From positions 62,001 through 126,000 of the forward strand of contig CAJNOI010000178.1 in NCBI GenBank assembly GCA_905250115.1: DNA of 64,000 nt, in the 5' to 3' direction. Made by a program: the position numbers and the translations under genes. This DNA is from Adineta steineri. Its lineage: Eukaryota > Rotifera > Eurotatoria > Adinetida > Adinetidae. Below, one piece after another: positions 11,773 through 27,334 of this stretch (positions are counted from its first letter, which is position 1; each line of letters starts with the position of its first letter). The notes beneath the pieces were generated by a model. That model did no database searches. It was not told where the DNA came from and saw only the letters and a program-made list of their open reading frames with translations.

Positions 11773-14243
11773 TTAATCTTTTATTGTTTGTTCAAATAAT
11801 GCTTTACCAACATCGTCACGATTAAATAATTCAGTACGCATTTGTCTTCCATTTCCCCAATCATAAAAATTTGGCGCAATAAGTTGTAAATGTTGATCAG
11901 TAGAATTTGATGATGAACGTCGATGATAATTTCCATAAACACGAACAGTTCTATGTGGACCAAGTTCATAAATAGGAAATGTATATTCAATACGTTGGTC
12001 ATCAACTATTCGTTCGATATACCATCCAGTTAAATCACGTGGTTGATTACCTGTATTTTCTATTTCAACAAAACGACCACTAACATCAACAAATTTAATA
12101 AGAATATTTCCTAAAAATAAAATGAAATTCAATAGTTTATAATAAAAATAAGATTTTCTATTTATTCATTTATTTACCTTTATATTTTCGTGTAATATGA
12201 ATTTTACTTTGCAAAAATTTTTCATCAAGTTCTGGTACATCAGAAGTAATAACTTGACTCTTACGACCGGAACTAATACCTGCTGATTGACGTCCAGAAG
12301 CATCACCACCAAAACGTTTTGTTGTTCGTGTAGTTGTTGTTGTTCGATTTTGATCAATTAAATTTTGTTGTATACCATATAGATCTGCATCTGTACGTGT
12401 AGGAATAGTTGTCTTTTCTACGGATCGATCACGATCTGCAACATCACCATGTGTTGATGATGATGAAATAGTTTCATAAGACCATTGATTACTTGGTTTG
12501 TCTACCTATAAAATAATAATGATTATAAAATATAAGTTTAGAGTTTTTTTTTCAATAAATTTACAGTATCATGTTCTTGTTTTATTGTTTTTGTTTCTGT
12601 TATAAATGGTGATGATGGATATTTTGTTGACTCATTTACATTTGTTTGTGTTGTAAATGTTCGCGATGTTTCAGATAAACTTGGTTGAGAACGTCGAAAT
12701 CCACTTGAATCTCCACCAGTATTAAATGTATCAGTAAAATGTTTTGTTGTTGTTATTGTTTCTGATAGTAATGGTGGTGGTCGATATGGTAGCGTATCAC
12801 TAATATTTGTTTGTGTTACAAATGTTCGTGATGTTTCAGATAGATTCGGTTGTGATTTTCGAAAATCAATTGTATCTCCTTCAGTATTTAGTGTTTCAGT
12901 AAAACGTTTTGTTGTTGTTTGATGAAATCTTGAATCATCAGTAATTACACGATCTTCTTTTCGTCTATTTAATGAATTTAATAAAGCTTCATAAATACGT
13001 AATTCTTCTTCAACACTGAATCGAAGTGTATAAGCTAATTTATCTAATTCATCTTTTAATGCATAATATTCTGCACGTGTTAAACTCGTATTATGTTCAA
13101 GACGAGCATGTTCTTCAGCATGTTGTCGTGCTTTAGTACGTAAATCATTTTCAAGATTTCGTAATATTCGTCGTTTACGTTGCATTTCTTCTGCTAATAT
13201 TTGATAATCATTTTGTAAACGATCATATTCTTTTGTACTTTCATCTAAACGACTTTCAAAACGTTGACTTTCTTCATGACGTCGTCTTTCATCTAGAAAA
13301 AAAATATTGAATAAAATTGAATTCAAAAATATAAAATCTAACCTGCATCATCAAGTGGTAAACCCATATGAATTTTCTCTTGCATTTCATTTAATCGACT
13401 TTTTAATTTTATTTCAATATCTATTTGTTGATCTTTAGCCATTTGTTCATAATCCATTTGTATTTTTTGTTTAATTGTATCTAAATAATCTCGATAATAA
13501 TTTTTTGATTCTTGTGATATACGATTTAATAAACGTTGCCATTCATTTATTTCTTCTTGATTATAAGCTAAACGTAAATTATAACGTTCTTTAAGTGATT
13601 GAATTTCATTTAATAAATATTGTTTATCTAATGCAAGTTGTGACCATTCAGCTAAATATGAACGAAATTTTGCTAATTCTTTTTGATAATCATCATCATG
13701 AGCTTTAACTTGTGTATTACTTAAATCAAGACGTAAACGAATTTTACGTAATTCTTCTTCTAATTCATTTGTTAATTCAAATAAGATTTGACATTTATCT
13801 CGATATAAATTAACTACACTAACAAAAACAACTGAAACACGATCAATAAGTTCACTTTGTTCATCGAATATTTTTGCTTCAGCTTGAAAAATAATTTTCT
13901 GACGATTTTGTTCACCTAAACGTTTTATGATTTGATCAAGATCTTCTAAAAATTTTAAACGATTTTCTCCACCAATACCCCAATTTAATATTAATAAATT
14001 CAAATCATCACGTAATTTTATATTGGCTTTTTCAAGTTCATCTAAACTATGAAGTAAATCTTCAAGACGATCATTTAATGAATGAAGATAACGTTTTTCA
14101 TCATCATCTTGTCGTTTTATATTGGCAACATTTTGAAGAGAATGTTCAACAGATTGTTTTTCATCATGAACATGACGGTTGACTGTAGAATGCGTTGATA
14201 GTTCAGTTGTATAACGTTGAATTAATGCCATAGAGTCAGTCAA
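11773..14243 (-). CDS. intermediate filament protein with lamin tail domain
   Basis: Four exons (13343-14243, 12565-13292, 12178-12505, 11773-12110) give 764 aa. Residues ~20-400 form a long alpha-helical coiled coil. The rod-end motif ELRIYEALLNSLNRR corresponds to the conserved [LI]-x-x-Y-R-x-L-L-x-x-E of intermediate filaments. A Ser/Thr-rich linker contains two copies of a ~57-residue unit (QPNLSETSRTF and QPSLSETSRTF). The last 110 residues are a lamin tail domain (FVEIENTGNQPRDLTGWYIE). There is no C-terminal CaaX box (it ends FEQTIKD) and no clear nuclear localisation signal, so it is a cytoplasmic protostome-type filament rather than a nuclear lamin. The start at 14243 is the first Met before the coil; Met at MALIQ is an alternative. 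Confidence 0.88.
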
Positions 14244-14718
14244 TTGATCGTATTCGTTCGATATATATATTCATTCATTGATTCATTCATTTTTTTATCC
14301 TTTGAAATGTATTTATAGTCTCGTAATATACTTTTCAATCACAAGACTAATAATACTCGATATCCATTCTTCAATCAAATCATCATTTGTGTTTTATTAA
14401 TATTTAAAACATTTCTTTTCTAGACTCATTTATAATCATGAAAAAAAGAAGCTAGTCCATCAGTCATCATATTCATGGTCATGTCCTTCAAATTCATGAT
14501 CTTTATATGTATAGAGAAAGATTATGTGTGAATAAAGTTCTTTTTCTTTTTCCTAGGGAATAGAAACGGCGGTAACAATGACAATAGTAAATAAAAGAAA
14601 AAATTCAACAATAAACGATAACAAGATGGCACACGAAAAAATCACACACACATTTTTTTTGTTCTGTTGTCATTTCTTTTTTTTTTTTGAAATTCATTCT
14701 TATTTTGATCATCATCGT
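14244..14718. other. spacer between IF gene and CCT1
   Basis: Contains the upstream region of the intermediate filament gene and the 3' UTR of CCT1, both minus strand. AT-rich with T-runs; no gene seen. Confidence 0.5.
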
Positions 14719-16889
14719 TTACATGCATTCATCACCATGTCGACCTTTCTTTTCTTCTTTGTCGAGTTTAATCATATCATCAATACGTAAAATAGTAATA
14801 GCTGCTTCAGTTGCATATTTTAATGATTTTATTTTTGATATAGCTGGTTCAAATACACCAATTGCTTTACTATCTCGAATTTTACCAGCTTGAAGATCTA
14901 AACCGAACCATTTAAGTTGTTCTTTATCCTTTTGTGTTTGTGATGCATTATGATATGCACGAAGTTTAGCTACAAGTTCTGTTGCATCTTGTGCAGCATT
15001 AACACTCAATGCTTTAGGTATTGATAAAAGTGCGGATGCAAATTCAGCAATAGCTAATTGTTCACGTGAACTCTAAACAATAATAATGAAATATTTTGTT
15101 ACTAATGATTAAGTAAATACATACAACTGTTGTAGCAAAATTTTCTAAATAAATTGAAAGTGCTGTTTCACAACAGCCACCACCTGGTACAACTTGTTTT
15201 GATTCAAGTACACGTTTAACAACACATAACGCATCATGAATTGAACGTTCAATTTCATCACACATGAAATCATTTGCACCACGAATGATAATTGATGCAG
15301 CTGTACGTGCTTTTGGTCCTCGGATTAAAATAAGTTCATCATCGCATATACGTTCTTGAACTACTTCTTCAGCACTACCAATGACTGATGCATCAACTGA
15401 TTCATCACCTTCCATATTAGCTAATGCAGTTAATAAGGTTGCTAAACATAAGATAATATATATATGTATATCATATTCTTTTTTTTTTCTGTGATATATT
15501 TACCTCCAGTTGCTTTAGCAATACGTTTTAAATCAGCTTTTTTGCAACGTCGAACAGCCATTGCTCCGGCTTCAACAAATTGTTTCAAACAGAGATCATC
15601 AATACCACCTGTTGTTAAGATTACATTTGCTCCAGCATTCAATAATTTAGCAACACGTTCTTTAGCAATATCAGTCTCTCTAAATGTATACATGTATCGT
15701 TTATTTTACATGTCATTTGATAATTGAATTACTAACCGTCTCCGAATAGCTTCAAGTTTTTCTGGATCTTCAACAACAATTTGAACACCTAATTTCATTC
15801 GAACTTTTTGTAAACTAAAATCCAAACATGCGATTTTAGCATTTGTTATTCTCTTTGCCATTAATTGCGAAGCAACTGTACAATTTAATGCATAACCAGA
15901 TATCAATGCACTTTCATGTGTTGATCGGCCATGCGCTTTTAACACATTGACTGATTTAATTGGTACAACAATTTTATCTTTTTCATTAAATTTAACAAGA
16001 TTTGCTGCATCAACACACATTTTAGCAAAGAAATCAGCATCCCTAACAGAGAAAAAAACAAAGAAAATTTTATTTTCAACAAAAAACCATAAAATAAAAT
16101 ACATACATTCCAATAACTTTACTTGCCATTGATGTTTTAGCAACATTCATTAAACAATCAGTACCTAATTCTTCAACATTAATAATCATTTTATCTTGAA
16201 TATATTTGACTGCTAATCTGAAAATGAATCATTTTTTTTTATTAATGAAAACATAAGAAATTTATTTCTTACTTGCAAGCCAATTTATAACCACTAATGA
16301 CTGATGTTGGATGAATTTTTTGTTTAACAAGTGTATCAGCATTTTTTAATAATTCAGCAGCAATAATAACCTTAGCGAAAAAAACATGAAATTTATTTTT
16401 TATTAAATAAAAATTATTTAACACTTACAACACTGGTTGTACCATCACCAACTTCTTGATCTTGTAATTGAGCTAATTCAACAAGTACTTTTGCAGCTGG
16501 ATGTTCAACCTCAAGTAATTTAAGGATTGTGGCACCATCGTTTGTAATGGTTACATCCTATACATAGATTCAATTTAATATTTATTAGAAAAAAAACAAC
16601 ATACTCCTATATCATCAACCATCATTTTATCAAGACCAAGTGGACCTAATGATGTTCGAACAATATTGGCAATAGCCATAGCTGCTAAAACTATTTTATT
16701 AAATGAAAAAAAACAAAATATACTTATCTTATTTTTTACAAAAAAATTTACTAACCATTTTGTGTACGAACTGAATCGCCTGGAAATTACAATTTCAAAA
16801 CAAAAGAATATATATTTTTATCTTTAATATATATATATCTGCATACCTGTAATACGTTCACCACCGAGTGATAATGTAGCTTGAGCCAT
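14719..16889 (-). CDS. CCT1: T-complex protein 1 subunit alpha
   Basis: Ten exons, in coding order: 16847-16889, 16756-16779, 16605-16690, 16429-16557, 16273-16370, 16107-16217, 15737-16042, 15504-15679, 15125-15441, 14719-15072. Together they give 547 aa with all phases correct; vertebrate CCT1 is about 556 aa. It is a subunit of the cytosolic TRiC/CCT ring, an ATP-driven chaperonin folding actin, tubulin and other proteins. Group II chaperonin motifs are intact: the ATP-binding [20 protein letters not shown] and the catalytic GDGTTSVV, with the alpha-specific DEL..LKAHGRS and CDDELILI segments. The residues after VVPGGG read CCET instead of the usual AVE. The short C terminus ([12 protein letters not shown]) lacks the longer vertebrate tail. 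The second exon is only 24 bp. Confidence 0.96.
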
Positions 16890-17421
16890 TTAATGGTAAG
16901 AAAAAATTGAATGAATACTGATCTGAAAATATATATTCATAAGATAGAGAACATTTTTGTCATATTAAATGTATAAAGCGGTTGTCAACACAACGTTAAA
17001 TTAATGTTTGTTTACACTTTGTTTTTTTTTCTAGTAATTATTTTCTTACGCGATTTATTGTCTATATTCTAAAAAAAGAAGTTATCTTTACAAATAAGTT
17101 ATATATCCAGTAAGATATCTTATGAATACTATAGAAAGAGGTCACTACAATCAATATAAGAAATTTAATTGAAGGTCTAAGCGCATGTCATATGGTATCC
17201 AGCAATATTTATTCTATTTTGTATTACTCCGCCTATCGGTCGAATCGTTAATGTGGAAACGAAAAACGAACACTTATCGAATTATTTTCACGCTTGAATT
17301 TTAATTATAATTTTTTCCATATAAATATTTCTTTTATTAATTAATTATTTACAAAGTGGACTTTCTTATTCATCAATCTGTATCAACTGGTACATCATCA
17401 TCAGCATCATCATCTGTAAGA
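16890..17421. promoter_or_regulatory. divergent promoter region CCT1/SMAD4
   Basis: About 530 bp separate the CCT1 start (minus) from the first in-frame ATG of SMAD4 (plus). It must hold both promoters and 5' UTRs. A TATATAAATATT-like stretch occurs around 17320. No defined factor site could be assigned. Confidence 0.4.
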
Positions 17422-20053
<2,632 letters not shown>

Positions 20054-20702
20054 ATTAAACTTAATTCATATTTGTTTGTTTTTCTGCATTTAATTTATTT
20101 TAACAAAACATGAAAAAAAAAGTTTCATTTATTTCCTACTTGAATATTCATACCATATATCTTTACTGTCCTTATTTATTCTAAACCAACGATAAAAAGA
20201 AGCTCCTGTTTTACCAAAAAAAAACAAAAACAAACAAATCAGACGTGTACAGAAATTTTTCTTTATCTATTAGCAATATTCTCAAAATCTCCTCTGTTTT
20301 GACTTATAGCGTGGCTAACTGCATTGATGTGATTTCTTCTTCTTTTTTTCTCTCTTCATTTCTATTTGTAGACGTTGCTGTTTTTCTTTTTCTTCATTGT
20401 TATCTTTATTATATATGACTACTATTTTCTATACGATCTGTTTTTTTGCGTAAATACAAATAACAGATTACTTATATACATTCGTTTTCTCTCATTTGTT
20501 TCTGCGTCAATTTTTTTAACATAAATAAAAAAATGTTTTCTTTTCTTTCGTTTCTATGTCATTGTGAAATTCATGTGTTTTTTTTTTGTGTTTGTCCACG
20601 AAACATTTGAATCATTGCTTTTGATATATTGTGTCAATGATTATTCATGTTTGAATGTATATATATATATAAAGACGATTTTAGATTTTTATTAAATGAA
20701 AA
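20054..20702. other. SMAD4 3' flank / sirtuin 5' flank
   Basis: T-rich spacer between two plus-strand genes. A TATATATATATAAAG sequence at about 20658-20672, 30 bp before the sirtuin ATG, may be its TATA box. No gene seen. Confidence 0.45.
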
Positions 20703-22258
20703 ATGGCACACGGAATTTCAGACGTTGATCCAACGAAAAAAGAACATGTCGATTCACCAGATATACTCGATAAAAAACTGACTCAATTAGCTGATTGGAT
20801 ACGAAATGCAAAACATGTTATTGTATTTACAGGTTAGCTAATTTTTTATATAAAATCAGAATAGTATTACTTAAGATAAATGTCTTGATTTATCTCATTG
20901 CTCTTTTAATAGAAATTAAATCAAAGGATAGACTATCGTTCAAAGAAAAGAAAAGACTGAAGTAATTCAATGTTAGGTAAATAAATATTTTATACATAAG
21001 AGAAACGTTATATTCTTTAATTGAGAAGAAACCTACAGATGTAAATAATTAAAGGATCATATTTCTTTCGCAGCAGTTTATAATACTATCAATATATCCT
21101 ACGAAAGTTAGGTTTGATCGATAACAAATTCTAATATAATCTATTTATGATGTAGGTGCTGGTATATCAACATCAACTGGGTAAGTTATATATATATATA
21201 TTTGTTTTACAAATATTATTGAATATGAATTTGTTTTTCATAGTATTCCTGATTTTCGATCAAGTATGAATACAATATTACCAACGGGACCTGGTGTATG
21301 GGAACTTCGAGATCATCCTGGTGCAAAACGATCTCCAACAGCTCGTACAACGACATCAACAAAAGCGATTCCATCAGTAACACATATGGCACTTGTTGAA
21401 TTAGCTCGTCGTAATCTTCTTCATTTTGTTATTTCACAAAATACAGATGGTCTTCATTTACGTTCTGGTTTACCATCAATATTATTAGCTGAATTACATG
21501 GAAATTCAAATTTAGAAACATGTAAGAAATGTAAAACAAAATATTTACGTGATTTTCGTACACGTACATCGAAGAAAGTTCATGATCATCAAACAGATAG
21601 AAAATGTACAAAATGTGGTTCAAAACTTTATGATTCAATTATTAATTTTGGTGAAAATTTACCTGAATATGATTTAGAAACAAGTTTTGAACATGCAGAG
21701 CGTGCTGATGTTTGTCTTGTATTAGGTTCATCATTACGTGTAACTCCAGCAGCTGATATTCCACAACGAGTAGGTGATCGTGGTGAAAAATTAGTTATTG
21801 GAAATTTACAAGCAACACCTATGTCACGTTTGGCTAAATCAAATATTCATGCACTTTGCGATGATCTTATGCGTGGATTAATGGCTAAATTAGATATTCC
21901 TATACCAGAATGGGAACTTCATCGACGAATACGAATTACAATTGAAGATCAAACTATAACAATAGTGGGTCTTGATCTTAATCAAGATATTGTTTATTCG
22001 CTTTTTTCAGAAATAAGAATCTTAGTAAAAGAAGAAACTAAAACACAATATGATTCGAAAGCTATTCATAGCGAGGAACCAATTGTACATAGAATGAAAA
22101 TAACTAATCCAAATGATAAAATGGATGTTTATATTGAGTTGAATTGGCAAGGACATTATAATGAACCAAAATATACAGTGAAATTTCCATTAGCTAATTC
22201 AATAAAAGAAATTCATCTATTCTATAATCCAAAAACAGGAACTTGGAGAGAAGAGTAA
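20703..22258 (+). CDS. class IV (SIRT6/SIRT7-type) sirtuin
   Basis: Three exons (20703-20832, 21156-21180, 21244-22258) give 389 aa. It is an NAD-dependent protein deacylase of the Sir2 family. The NAD-binding motif FTGAGISTSTGIPDFRS spans all three exons, including a 25-bp second exon. The catalytic region reads ISQNTDGLHLRSGLP and then ELHGN with the active-site His. A structural zinc site is formed by CKKC and CTKC. The GVW motif after the Rossmann entry and the short zinc loop place it in class IV. NLQATPMSRLAKSNIHALCDDLM fits both SIRT6 and SIRT7. After the catalytic domain come ~120 residues beginning EWELHRRIRITIED, a beta-rich extension resembling neither vertebrate tail. The likely location is the nucleus. 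Confidence 0.9.
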
Positions 22259-22447
22259 TATGATATCTCTGTGATAAACTTTTAATCAAGATTTTATTTT
22301 ATTTTTGTTTTACAATTTAATTGCTTTGCTTTGACACAGATATTTTTTTTATTATGACGTAATAAAGAATCAATATTCTCTATACTTCTAGATTAATTTG
22401 TTATATTTATTTATTTTTTTTTATCGATAAATATTTTTACCTTTTGA

Positions 22448-23229
22448 ATGGGTTCAAGTGTATCTCAACCATCAGCTGAATTAAGCGAAGAGGATATTGA
22501 TTTTATTGCAAGTAGAGCTAAAATTGATCAAGAAAGTGTTAAAGTTTGGTATGAGAAATTAAAAGTAAGTTGGATTAATTTCATCAAATTTTAATTTGAT
22601 AGAAAAAAATTTTATTTCATATAAGGCTGCTTGTCCAAATGGTAAAATTTCCAAATCAGATACTGTTAGTTTCTTACGTAGTATAAATAGTGGTAAAGAA
22701 GAACAAATTGAAAAATTAGCAGCAGATATTCATAGTGCATTTGATGCCAATAATGATGGAATTGTTGGTAAGAATTAAAATATTTCATAAAATTCTAATA
22801 AAAAAAAACTTTTTTTTTCATTTAGATCAACGTGAATTTTTAATTGGTTTTGCTTTAACTTCTACTGGTAGTCCACGCGAGAAACTTAAATATGTTTTTC
22901 GAACATATGATCATGATAAAGATGGTATAATTAATAAAAAAGAAATTGATCGAATGGTTAAAGTAAATTAATTATTTCTTTTGATTTTATTTTTCTATAT
23001 ATATATAAATTAGATTGTAATGAGACTTCATGCAAAAGATGATCCAGAGAATACAGCACGTGTTATTGAACAATTAAGAATATCACTTGATCAATTTAAT
23101 GAAGGTAAAGATCCTGATCTTATTAAATTAACGTCGAAAGATTTTATTAAATTATTAATGGAACATAAAGATTTTTATGAATTATTATCACCATTTAATA
23201 TTGAACAACCACATTCTCACTCAAAATAA
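22448..23229 (+). CDS. neuronal calcium sensor-like EF-hand protein
   Basis: Four exons (22448-22564, 22626-22767, 22826-22962, 23014-23229) give 203 aa, about the length of the NCS/recoverin/KChIP family. The N terminus MGSSVS fits an N-myristoylation site (Gly2, Ser6), suggesting calcium-regulated membrane attachment. Two EF-hands have complete 12-residue loops, DANNDGIVDQRE and DHDKDGIINKKE. The first hand (around ACPNGKISKSD) and the last (FNEGKDPDLIKLTS) are degenerate. It starts only 190 bp after the sirtuin stop on the same strand, which is close but not evidence of co-transcription. The exact subfamily cannot be assigned. Confidence 0.8.
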
Positions 23230-23858
23230 TAGTCAGTTAAATTGTGCGAACAACAATGGATAAGTTTTCTTTTTTTCTTTCTTCAATCCTTTTTTGTTTT
23301 CACTGCATTACACTTGCAAAACAATCATTTATAGTTGATCAAATCGTTGTTTTTCTTTCATATGTCTCCACTCAAAATTTCATTTTTTTTTCTTTCTATT
23401 TTTCATATGTTCTATTTGTGATATGAATTATTAAGAGAATGAAAAAAATAAGTCATCAATGAATAATCGACTGAATGATATGAAATACAGTATATTTGAA
23501 AGTAGCTTTCGCTTTAAATCTTTTTTGTTTTTCTTTGTTTTTTTGGTCATTAGTTATTTTTAATCAATAAAATCTATCAATATTTTAAGTCGAAACGAAA
23601 TAATCAAGATTTCACGTTTATTTCACACATAATCATACTTATTACTTGAGATAAACAATTACTATCATTGAAAATTTAGACAATAATTTATGTTGAAATT
23701 TAATAATAATAATAATAATTTTTTTTTGTAATATAATAAAAACAAAAGAAAAATTTATTCTTTACTTTGTTCATGAAACTATTATTTATACAATAAAGTA
23801 TTGTTATATGTTTTTCTCATTGAAAAAAAATTCTAAGTATTGTATATGCATCATTAAT
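23230..23858. other. convergent spacer
   Basis: AT-rich 3' regions of the calcium sensor (plus) and LIM gene B (minus). Nothing else seen. Confidence 0.6.
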
Positions 23859-25430
23859 CTATTTATCACTCATACCACCACGACGCATTCGACAACGATA
23901 ACATAATAATGTACCATCCTCTAATGGGCAGCATCCACCCAGTACAGCTGTTGTTTGCTCATTACTTAAACTACATTTACAATCCTATTAATAAGAATAA
24001 GTATTGAAATAAAGATAAATTTTAATTCATTCATTACTTCACATCGATAACAATCAACATGAAAATTTTTATTCATAGCAATTATACGAGTTGCTTCGTC
24101 CGAACCCTAATAAAAATATAAAAATAAATATTATTTTCTTAAAATCTAATCAAAAAATGATTTACTTCTTCTGGACAAATTGGAAATGCACATTTAGCAC
24201 ATCGTGGTGCATAGGTACTGAAAAAATAAAATTATCCAAGACACAAGAATATTTATTTAAAAAAACTAATTATCATACTTATGATAATCATATAAACAGA
24301 ATAAACGTCGTTCTTTATCAATTGTAAATGGAAGACCATCAAGACATTCATTACATACTGAACAACGAAAACATCCAGGATGATATGTATTACCAAGTGC
24401 TTGAAGCATCTATTATAAACAAATAAAATATTTATTTTCCCAAAAAAACAATGTAGAAAAATACTTTGTCCATTATAAGATGGTCACAAATATGACATTT
24501 TTCTACTGTTTGTTGAAAACCAGTAAACTAAAATAATTGAAATAAATTAAAATTTTATTACTATTAAATATTGAAAATTCTTACTAAATAATCTTCTTCG
24601 CAATAAACTTGATCATGTACACGATAAAATGCTTTACCTCGTAATGTTCGAGAACATACAATACATTTAAAACAATCATTATGATAAAGTTCATCCATAG
24701 CTTGACAAGCTTCAGCTGCACTTGTAACATATTCTCCACATTTTGTACATTGTCCATAATATTCATCAACAGTTGCTTCACTTTCAAGTTCTTTTTCTAA
24801 ACGTAATGTAAGTGCAGCTAATTTTCGCTGTACATCATTCATAGCAGGCGCAATATTTCCACCGGTACGTGTTGTTGACATAACACTATTAAATGGCATT
24901 GGAGTACGTGGAGGACGAATATCTGGCGCTCGAATAGTAATTCGAGAAAAATCATGCGTTCTATGTGGATATTGATGATGTTGATGTTGTTGATGTTGAT
25001 GATGATGTTGATGGTGAGGAGGAGGATGAGGAGAATGAAGATGACCATTGACTGTAACATTAAATCTAGGTCGAGGTAAATTTAGAACAGGACTTTGTTG
25101 ATTGATATACAATGTACTAGAATTATGAAAAGCCGCTGGAGATGAAGGAGATTGTTCTCGTCCTCGATTTAATGGAACGTAATTCATATCGAATTGTTGT
25201 TCAAAATTAATTATATGATTATCGATTGAAGATTCAAGTGATGATTGTATAGGGCGATTGGTATTCGATAGAGTAACATCATATGGTGAATTTGAAAGAC
25301 CAATAGCTGTAGTCGGATTTTGATGAGGATATGTTAAAGAATGAATAGGTAACGATGTTTTCGATTGTGGCGAACCCAGATTGTCGATGATAGATGTTCG
25401 TTGGTGGTAGCAGCACCATTCGCTAGTCGT
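23859..25430 (-). CDS. Ajuba/LIMD1/WTIP-type LIM protein (copy B)
   Basis: Exons in coding order: 24586 to at least 25187 (frame open to about 25430), 24465-24527, 24279-24409, 24166-24217, 24038-24106, 23859-23984. The first ATG in the big exon is at 25187, but the frame continues upstream without a Met, so an unplaced 5' exon probably supplies the start. The N-terminal part is Pro/Ser-rich with a His/Gln run near 24970-25020. Three LIM domains follow: [16 protein letters not shown], then [16 protein letters not shown], then [11 protein letters not shown]. They match Ajuba proteins more closely than copy A does. The four internal LIM exons have the same lengths as in copy A (63, 131, 52 and 69 bp), so the two genes are duplicates. 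The role would be scaffolding at cell junctions and in Hippo signalling. Confidence 0.85.
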
Positions 25431-27334
25431 ACGTACGAGGGTATGTATACGTTTTTATCAGAATATCAATACGACCGATACGATTCATTTTTCTTTCTTT
25501 TCTATCTGTCGTTCTTTCTTTCTATCAGCACTTCGAAGACTCTTGTTGATCATCTGAAAGAAAGAAAGAAAAAATATTGTTTATTACTACAACCACTGTA
25601 ATATACGCATCAGTTCTCAATATAAGTTAATCTTTTGTCCATATCTACAGCTAGTAATAGTACCAACCAATCTTTTTCTTTCTCGTTCTTAGTTCTTTTT
25701 TTTCTTTTATATATTCTATTCGACTGTTGCTGTTTATTCATGCTCGATTGTTTCTCATATAGAGAAGAGTAAAGGAGGAGAAAAAAAAAGAAAAATACTT
25801 GCATATATAATGTCTATCGAAGTAAGCAACATAAAAAGAAAAACCAGAAAGGTCAATATTTTGTTGTGATATATATCGAAGGGAAAACTATTTTACATGA
25901 TGTCTTATTATTTCATAATAATTTTTCTTAACAAAAACTTTTTTTGTTTGTTTTTCATTATAGTTTCAAATCTCTCCGTATGAATTATATTTAACAGAAT
26001 GATTTATTAGAATATAATACGTACTAATAATGTCTAAACTAAAAATTTCCTCAATTAATCAATATGTCATAAAATATGATGATTCGAAATGAAACTTCTG
26101 GTAGATCTATCCATCATATTATAACAACAAAGATGATGATGAGTCTAGCAACCATATATTGAAATGTGTCGAATGTGAAATACAAAAATACATTAGCCAA
26201 GCGAATATTCGATCAGTAAATTTTCTTGTGATTATTTATTAAACAAAAACAGTAGTTACTATCATTAATATGATCAGAGACAAAAGTAGTTGACAGAAAA
26301 TAGGCATACATTTACTCGTCATGATTAGATATTAGATTATATATATAATATTTTTGACATTAAGAAAAGAAGAAAATCAATTACATTGTATTTAGAATAT
26401 TATGATATTTTATGTATTTTTTGTATTAAAGATGAAAGAAAAAACAAACACAAACAATAAATTATAAAATATAGCATATGTTACTTTTGAGTAAGTTGTT
26501 TAGAGGTACATGGATTGACATTTGTATATCATTTGCTAGGGTTCATTTATTTTTACAAAGCAAGTATGATATATATATATAATGTGCTTACATTCGTCTA
26601 GGAAAAGGTTCTGATATTGCTATTAAGTTAGTCTGTCGCCTACGTCTATGTATAAGATAAATATCATTATTCTATGGTTGAATTGATTCTTCTCAAATAT
26701 ATTTTGTTTGATAAGATAAGGTAGTCTTTTATTATCAATAACATTGAACAAGACTAACTTGATCTATAAATAAAATTCTTCTGCTAAGAATACTATACGC
26801 TAAAGTAAATCAATTTGTTGATGGATATCTACAAGTTGAATTTCGACAGATATGTCATATATAATTAATTTCATGTTGCTCACCTTGAAAAATCTTATTT
26901 ATTTCTTTATTACCTAATATATTTCTATAATGAAAAGTAAATAAGATAGAAAAACATAGAAAATTATCTAGTCATGTAAAAAGATTTAGTATATACGAAA
27001 CAAAGTACCATTAGCTCGTTCTTTTTTGCTTTCACCAACAACTTCATCATCATTGCTTATCTCTTCTGGTCGTAATTGTATTCTTATTGATCATCTTTCC
27101 CAATCATCATTCGCTATTAGCAGTCGATCGTTAACTGTTGTCCCTGGTTCGTCATCACAAATAGACATCGTATACATCTCTATAGATCAAATTTCTTTTA
27201 AAATAACAGTCATTTCCCTTACTTTTTATATTATCTGTATTGATTACTATATAATGCTTGATATTAACTATGCGGTTTAATTTCTAAATAATAAATTATG
27301 AATAAATAAGGTAATACGAAAGATATAGAAAATT
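25431..27334. other. intergenic, AT-rich
   Basis: Upstream region of LIM gene B, with CT-rich simple sequence at 25485-25530 and 25670-25720. At 27000-27200 the minus strand shows short coding-like runs (e.g. DDEPGTTVNDRLLIANDDW, then QLRPEEISNDDEVVGESKK in another frame). These may be a decayed exon but are not enough for a call. Nothing else is supported. Confidence 0.45.

Noticed and set aside
11781..12005. Alternative minus-strand frame in the lamin tail exon
   Set aside because: Overlaps the lamin tail domain in another frame and has no support of its own.
15464..15727. Plus-strand 87-codon frame
   Set aside because: Exact antisense shadow of CCT1 exons.
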